60,043 nucleotides of DNA, taken from contig QGON01000048.1 in assembly GCA_003660235.1 (NCBI GenBank), positions 1-60,043 on the forward strand. The letters are read 5' to 3'. Source of the DNA: a bacterium endosymbiont of Escarpia laminata. Lineage in GTDB: Bacteria > Pseudomonadota > Gammaproteobacteria > Chromatiales > Chromatiaceae. The notes under the pieces are model-generated. The model had not been told where the DNA came from. It made no database searches and saw only the letters and a program-made list of their open reading frames with translations. Shown here piece after piece: positions 55,738 to 60,043 of the stretch (its first letter is position 1; the number at the start of each line of letters is the position of its first letter). Made by a program: the position numbers and the translations under genes.

Positions 55738-56053
55738 TTTTTCAAATCCACGATGGTTTCAGATACCCATCTAATCGGCACATAAGTCATTTTCTTTAGG
55801 CCACAGGACAGCATAAACCCACAATACAACTTTAAGTCGCAATAATAAATCACGGAAAACTGCCCCGCAAACATAAACAGGCTTGCGGTATCGAAGGAGC
55901 TGCCTTTCGTTGTATCATCGGAGCATTACTAAAGTATCCTGATAGCACCGTGTTTTTCAGGAATCAGCAACGCTCCCTCGCGCACATCAGCCTAGGTCCA
56001 GACACCAGAACCGGAAAGAAATCATCCAAATAACATCGCATCAAAATCAGGTC
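55738..56053. other. Intergenic region between HDOD gene and nadA
   Basis: About 315 bp of divergent intergenic DNA. I saw no gene, clear promoter or repeat. Confidence 0.4.
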
Positions 56054-57124
56054 ATGAGTTCACAACAATCCCCTCTCAACTTACCCACCATAGACGTTCC
56101 GCCCCACCCTGAGTGGCCATCCCTTTCGGACAGTGAAAAAACGGCACTCAAGACACGCATTATAAAATTGCTGGAACAACAGAATGCCGTACTGGTCGCC
56201 CACTATTACACGAATGCGGACCTGCAGGCGCTGGCGGAGGAGAGTGGCGGTTGCGTAGCTGATTCACTGGAGATGGCCCGCTTCGGCGCCGCTCAGGACG
56301 CACAAACCCTGGTCGTCTGCGGCGTGCGATTCATGGGTGAGACCGCAAAGATACTTAACCCGGAAAAACGGGTTATCATGCCCGATCTCGGCGCAACCTG
56401 TTCATTGGATGAAGGCTGCCCGGCAGACAAGTTCAGCGATTTCTGCGACCAACACCCCGACCATACGGTGGTGGTCTACGCCAATACCAGCGCGGAGGTA
56501 AAGGCCCGCTCCGACTGGGTGGTCACCTCCGGCATCGCTCTGCCGATCGTCAAGTATCTGGCAGAGAAGGGCGAGAAGATACTTTGGGCGCCGGACAGAC
56601 ATCTGGGCAACTATGTCCAAGGCGTTAGCGGTGCCGAGATGCTGTTCTGGCCCGGCTCCTGCGTGGTACATGAAGAGTTCAAATCTGTGGCCCTGGAGCG
56701 GATCAAACGACTGCACCCGGATGCTGCAGTGCTGGTGCATCCTGAATCGCCACAAAATATCGTCGACCAGGCTGATGTCATTGGCTCCACCACCGCTCTG
56801 ATCAAGGCAGTCTCGGAGATGAAGAACAAGGAGTTCATCGTCGCCACCGATGGCGGCATCTTCTATAAAATGCAGCAGATGGCCCCGGACAAGGTGCTTA
56901 TAGAAGCGCCCACCGCCGGCGAAGGCGCAACCTGCATCAGTTGTGCCCACTGCCCCTGGATGGGCATGAACGCGCTACAAAATCTTGCTGAGGTGCTGGA
57001 GAGCGGCGCCAATGAAATCCATATCGATCCCGCGATACAGGAACGGGCGGTGGTGCCGATCCAGCGCATGTTGGACTTCGCCAGGACACATGACATCGGC
57101 ATGAAGGAAAAGGGCAACGCCTGA
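56054..57124 (+). CDS. nadA: Quinolinate synthase A
   Basis: NadA condenses iminoaspartate and dihydroxyacetone phosphate to quinolinate for NAD synthesis, using a 4Fe-4S cluster. The 356-residue product has [36 protein letters not shown], and [15 protein letters not shown] with Cys116. Further family blocks are HEEF after CVV, VLVHPES, and [14 protein letters not shown] near the C-terminus. The conserved cysteines expected for the cluster are present. REP units follow the stop codon. Confidence 0.97.
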   Translation: MSSQQSPLNLPTIDVPPHPEWPSLSDSEKTALKTRIIKLLEQQNAVLVAHYYTNADLQALAEESGGCVADSLEMARFGAAQDAQTLVVCGVRFMGETAKILNPEKRVIMPDLGATCSLDEGCPADKFSDFCDQHPDHTVVVYANTSAEVKARSDWVVTSGIALPIVKYLAEKGEKILWAPDRHLGNYVQGVSGAEMLFWPGSCVVHEEFKSVALERIKRLHPDAAVLVHPESPQNIVDQADVIGSTTALIKAVSEMKNKEFIVATDGGIFYKMQQMAPDKVLIEAPTAGEGATCISCAHCPWMGMNALQNLAEVLESGANEIHIDPAIQERAVVPIQRMLDFARTHDIGMKEKGNA

Positions 57125-57137
57125 GGACTCAGAGGAT

Positions 57138-57225
57138 GTGGGCCCGATCAAGCGTAGCGGATCGGGCACTTCGAACTGACACTACCCATGAGATCGCCGG
57201 TTCCGCTACGCTTGAACCGGCCTAC
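57138..57225. repeat. Second pair of inverted REP-type palindromes
   Basis: Unit 1 (57142-57167) has arms GCCCGATC/GATCGGGC around AAGCGTAGCG, with GTGG at the foot. Unit 2 (57196-57221) has arms GCCGGTTC/GAACCGGC around CGCTACGCTT, with CTAC at the foot. The order of orientations is opposite to that at 20963-21060. Confidence 0.85.
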
Positions 57226-57306
57226 TTTATGATGGGTATTTTCAACCTCGGCATTCATCGCCACCGGAACCATCGCGGGTTCCGGTGGCATATACCCGGC
57301 TCAGTG

Positions 57307-58617
57307 TCAGAGCTTGCTTTCCGACCAGGCAATCAGCTTGGGCGCCTTAAGATCCTCCGGCAGCATCTTGAACTTCTTCACCAGTCCTGGCCAAAGCAGA
57401 TTATAGTAAAGCTCAGCGCGCACGGAATCGACGCCTTTTGCCGGCATCTGATAGCCCAGCACCCGCGTTTCATAGGGTTTCAAACGCGTGTTCTTGCCAA
57501 CAGCCGATGCCTTGGGTGGCGGGGCAGGATGCCCGGCATCATCGGTCATGGTGTAGACAAAAAAGGCCTTCGGATCCTCTTTGGCAGGGTGCTTCTGGAA
57601 GTTCTTCCAGAGTACTTCACCCTCTTTGGAGAGCGCGGTCACCTTCACATAAATATTGCGAAACGGCGCACCAGTTGGCACGTTGTGTGGCTGCAGGTTC
57701 TCCAGCTCCACATTTACCGCCAACTGGTCGCCCTGCTTCTCTGTCTGAACTTCGAAGCGAACGGCCCGGCGCAGCATCGCAATATTATGTCCACCACCCA
57801 TTGAGTGATCGGCAATACCCTCACTCATCGGCATGTGGCAGGACTGGCAGGTCTCGCGGCTCTTGCCCTCCAGATACTCATCACCAGTCTGACAGAGTGA
57901 AACGCCCTTGGGGTTGTTGCGCTTGTCGTGACAACCGAGACAGGCCTGAGAGGTCTTCATCGCAGAATTGCCTTCCAGCGGCAGATTGATCTCCTTCATA
58001 TCCTCTTCGGACATGTAGGGTTTGCCGCTGTTATCCCGGCCAAGATGAGGATTCAGCTCACCCTCATCATCTGCGATAAAACGCACTTTGTCGGCCTTCG
58101 CACCCTGCTCATGCAGGAAACCGTTGGGCCCCTGAAGCGCATCGGAGTGGTCCCAAGCCTTGGCGCCCAGTTTCATCTTGCCATCGGCGCCGTTGATTCC
58201 CTTGTAGTTTTTCAGGGTGTGGCAGGCAACACAGTTGACCCCTTCGCTGTAGGCTGACGATGCGTCGAGTTTTGTCGTCTTATCCAGTGCTGCATTGGGG
58301 GAGTGGCATTGCAGGCAGACCGGATATTTACCCGAGGCCTTGTGTTTGACACCCTCTTTCGTCGGATCACCCACCACCTGCCGGTAGAACGCGCCATGGA
58401 TCGGATCCTTCAGTGCCGTGCTCTGCGCATGCATGGAGCCTTTCCACTGTTTGTAGATCTTTTTATGACACTCTTTGCAGGTTTCAGATTTGACCAGATG
58501 CATCGGCACCTCATTGCCATCCAATGTGGCGGCAACGAGTGATGTCTGAAAAAACGTACCGCACAGAAGTCCGGCAAGGGAGATGAGTGAAATATGCGTA
58601 TTTTTGTTGCGGATCAT
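57307..58617 (-). CDS. Exported five-haem cytochrome c
   Basis: The 436-residue product has a signal peptide (to about residue 30) and five CxxCH haem sites, with first cysteines at 47, 101, 129, 226 and 257. The layout up to residue 265 resembles cytochrome c554/NrfB-like multihaem proteins, with a C-terminal beta-rich domain (about 285-430, VELENLQPHNVPTGAPFRN). It should act in periplasmic electron transfer; the partner is not in the window. Convergent REP units follow. Confidence 0.88.
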   Translation of the reverse strand: MIRNKNTHISLISLAGLLCGTFFQTSLVAATLDGNEVPMHLVKSETCKECHKKIYKQWKGSMHAQSTALKDPIHGAFYRQVVGDPTKEGVKHKASGKYPVCLQCHSPNAALDKTTKLDASSAYSEGVNCVACHTLKNYKGINGADGKMKLGAKAWDHSDALQGPNGFLHEQGAKADKVRFIADDEGELNPHLGRDNSGKPYMSEEDMKEINLPLEGNSAMKTSQACLGCHDKRNNPKGVSLCQTGDEYLEGKSRETCQSCHMPMSEGIADHSMGGGHNIAMLRRAVRFEVQTEKQGDQLAVNVELENLQPHNVPTGAPFRNIYVKVTALSKEGEVLWKNFQKHPAKEDPKAFFVYTMTDDAGHPAPPPKASAVGKNTRLKPYETRVLGYQMPAKGVDSVRAELYYNLLWPGLVKKFKMLPEDLKAPKLIAWSESKL

Positions 58618-58763
58618 GAGCCCTCCTAGTCCACAAATTTAAGTTTTTATCGAATCGCGAATCCTACGCCAATCCCTTTTCCACACGGATGACAATTCTC
58701 AAGCTCGGGGTTGTAGATGAAAACGTCTGGAGTACACTGGCGGGATTATTAGGAGAATCAGCC

Positions 58764-59342
58764 ATGAGCTTCGATACCTACGACGTCTATTTCGCCGGCA
58801 GGATCATCGAGGGCAAAGACCCCGCTGAAGTACGTAACAAGGTCGGTGCCCTATTCAAACTGGAAGGTGAAAAACTGGAGCGGCTCTTCTCCGGCCAGCC
58901 TGTGGCCATCAAAAAAGGCATCGACATGGATCAGGCGGTGAAATACCGCGTCGCCTTCAGGGATGCAGGTGCGCTGGTGGAGATCCGGCCGATCGAGCAG
59001 CCCAGGCAGGCAGCGCCAGCGGCAGAACCCCAAACAACAGCACCTCCCACCGCACCGGATTACGACCTATCGCCTGCCAACACCGGCAGCCTGATCGACT
59101 GCGCTATGGAAGTGAAACCTCAGGTCATTCCCGATATCAGCGCCATCCACCTGGATGCACCGGGAACGCTTATTGATGAAACTGAGCCTCCGCCACCCGC
59201 TAACATCGATACAGGGGAACTCTCCGTCAGTCAGGCACGGGAAGGAAGTCTGGAGGATTGCCAAATCCCGACCCCTGCGGCACCGTTACCGGATATCAGC
59301 CACCTCAAGATCGACGAATCCGCAAAAAACGATCATAAGTAG
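58764..59342 (+). CDS. Small acidic protein with repeated GSL-DC motifs
   Basis: The product has 192 residues from the ATG at 58764, which has AGGAGA about 8 bp upstream; the frame is open further upstream without a site. Residues 1-75 form a compact domain (YDVYFAGRIIEGKDPAEVRNK, RLFSGQPVAIKKGID) found in other uncharacterised proteobacterial proteins. The C-terminal half is Pro/Ala-rich and repeats GSLIDC...PDISAIHLDAPG and GSLEDC...PDISHLKIDE. I assign no function. Confidence 0.65.
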   Translation: MSFDTYDVYFAGRIIEGKDPAEVRNKVGALFKLEGEKLERLFSGQPVAIKKGIDMDQAVKYRVAFRDAGALVEIRPIEQPRQAAPAAEPQTTAPPTAPDYDLSPANTGSLIDCAMEVKPQVIPDISAIHLDAPGTLIDETEPPPPANIDTGELSVSQAREGSLEDCQIPTPAAPLPDISHLKIDESAKNDHK

Positions 59343-59404
59343 TGTACGGCCAAAAACAATAATTCTCGTAAAGGTGCAAAGAACACCAAAAGCATGGTAA
59401 CTTC

Positions 59405-60043
59405 TCAAAAACCCGTGGCAAGAGCAGCCCGCTCGGTGATGATATCGGGTAATGGAGCAATGGTCTGTTCACCAATACCCAAACGATCTGTTAAGTAATG
59501 CCAAAACGAGATATCCAGCTTACGACAGGTTTTTTTCAAGCTGGCAAAAGTATCTCGGCAACGCCTGCCCTCATCACTGCGGGTTCCACCACTGATTTTT
59601 CGTTTCTTCACAAAATCACGGATATCCGTTTCACTGCCATTGGTGTGCAAAGGGATTTCAGGTCGATCAAGAACCACTAATAGTTCAGCTTTATTATGGA
59701 TTCGCTTTAATGTCTGGTTTAAGGTGGCGTAGCTGGTTTTCTGGGTAAATATCTCATCGAATCGATGACGGAGTATTTTTTGCTGACTTTTATCGGGCTT
59801 GCTTTTATATCGCTTCAGTTGTGCATAAAAGCGCCATATCTGATCTCTAATCTGAGCTATTTCCCGTCGGTGTGTCTCGTTGAGTGGCAGCATTTTATGG
59901 ATGAGTCGTTCGGTATGCACCCAGCATAAGGCATGTAATAAGATGTCGAACTGCCCGGCATCATCACTGACGATGGTGAGATCATCACACAGACCATGTC
60001 GTAAGACGCTGCCGAGCAAGGCTCCTTCGGTAGCAAAGCGTTG
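59405..60043 (-). mobile_element. IS66-like transposase, C-terminal part, cut by window edge
   Basis: The open minus-strand frame continues past the right edge. The visible part has CWVHTERLIHKMLPLN and, near the end, IPLHTNGSETDIRDFVKKRK and CRDTFASLKKTCRKL. These resemble the catalytic core and C-terminal end of IS66-type DDE transposases. The element end probably lies in 59343-59404, where TGTACGGCCAAAAAC is a candidate terminal sequence; no partner end is visible. The visible frame has no stop or frameshift. Confidence 0.65.

Overview
The window looks like chromosome from a chemolithoautotrophic, probably sulfur-oxidising gammaproteobacterium. The evidence is a form II Rubisco (cbbM) with cbbR, cbbQ, cbbO and phosphoribulokinase, a five-haem cytochrome c, NhaD, and the gammaproteobacterial rsmI / lpoA-yraN-diaA-dolP neighbourhood. 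A relative of Sedimenticola or the lucinid/tubeworm symbionts is a guess; the exact taxon cannot be read from the sequence.

Region 1 (1-13.7 kb) is a complete type I-F CRISPR-Cas locus beside a truncated IS701-like transposase. Reading leftward on the minus strand the order is cas1, cas2-3, a 380-bp intergenic region, csy1-csy2-csy3-cas6f, a 129-bp leader with a perfect IHF site, and an array of 77 repeats and 76 spacers on an exact 60-bp period. The intergenic region between cas2-3 and csy1 holds the most interesting signal of the window. On the plus strand two diverged CRISPR repeats flank an 18-nt pseudo-spacer and are followed by a terminator. The pseudo-spacer matches, 14 of 18 positions and directly behind a CC PAM, the DNA abutting the -35 box of a near-consensus csy promoter (TTGACA, 17 bp, TATTAT). 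This is the architecture of a Cas-regulating crRNA-like RNA (CreR type) by which the Csy complex would repress its own operon.

Region 2 (13.9-21 kb) is housekeeping: hsp20 with a sigma-32-like promoter, rsmI, the lpoA-yraN-diaA-dolP envelope cluster, an FAD-linked oxidase and a small exported protein.

Region 3 (21-39 kb) is the carbon-fixation region: sulP, nhaD, prk, gloB, dxs, cbbR, a CZB-GGDEF diguanylate cyclase, cbbM, a C-GCAxxG-C-C protein, hemolysin III, cbbQ, cbbO and a DAHP synthase. It contains a 147-bp inverted-repeat element and a 7-bp tandem repeat around cbbO.

Region 4 (39-60 kb) is mixed: a FimX-like degenerate GGDEF/EAL protein, a run of minus-strand genes of unclear role (coiled-coil membrane protein, DUF302, an orphan ParA, two exported proteins sharing an F-R-P-L motif), an RND efflux pair whose permease carries a histone-H1-like tail and a calcium-loop-like insert, an SCP2 protein, a dynamin-like GTPase, an HDOD/GGDEF pair, nadA, a multihaem cytochrome, a small repeat protein, and an IS66-like transposase cut by the window edge. 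REP-type palindromes with covarying stems occur at two sites. I saw no rRNA or tRNA genes.
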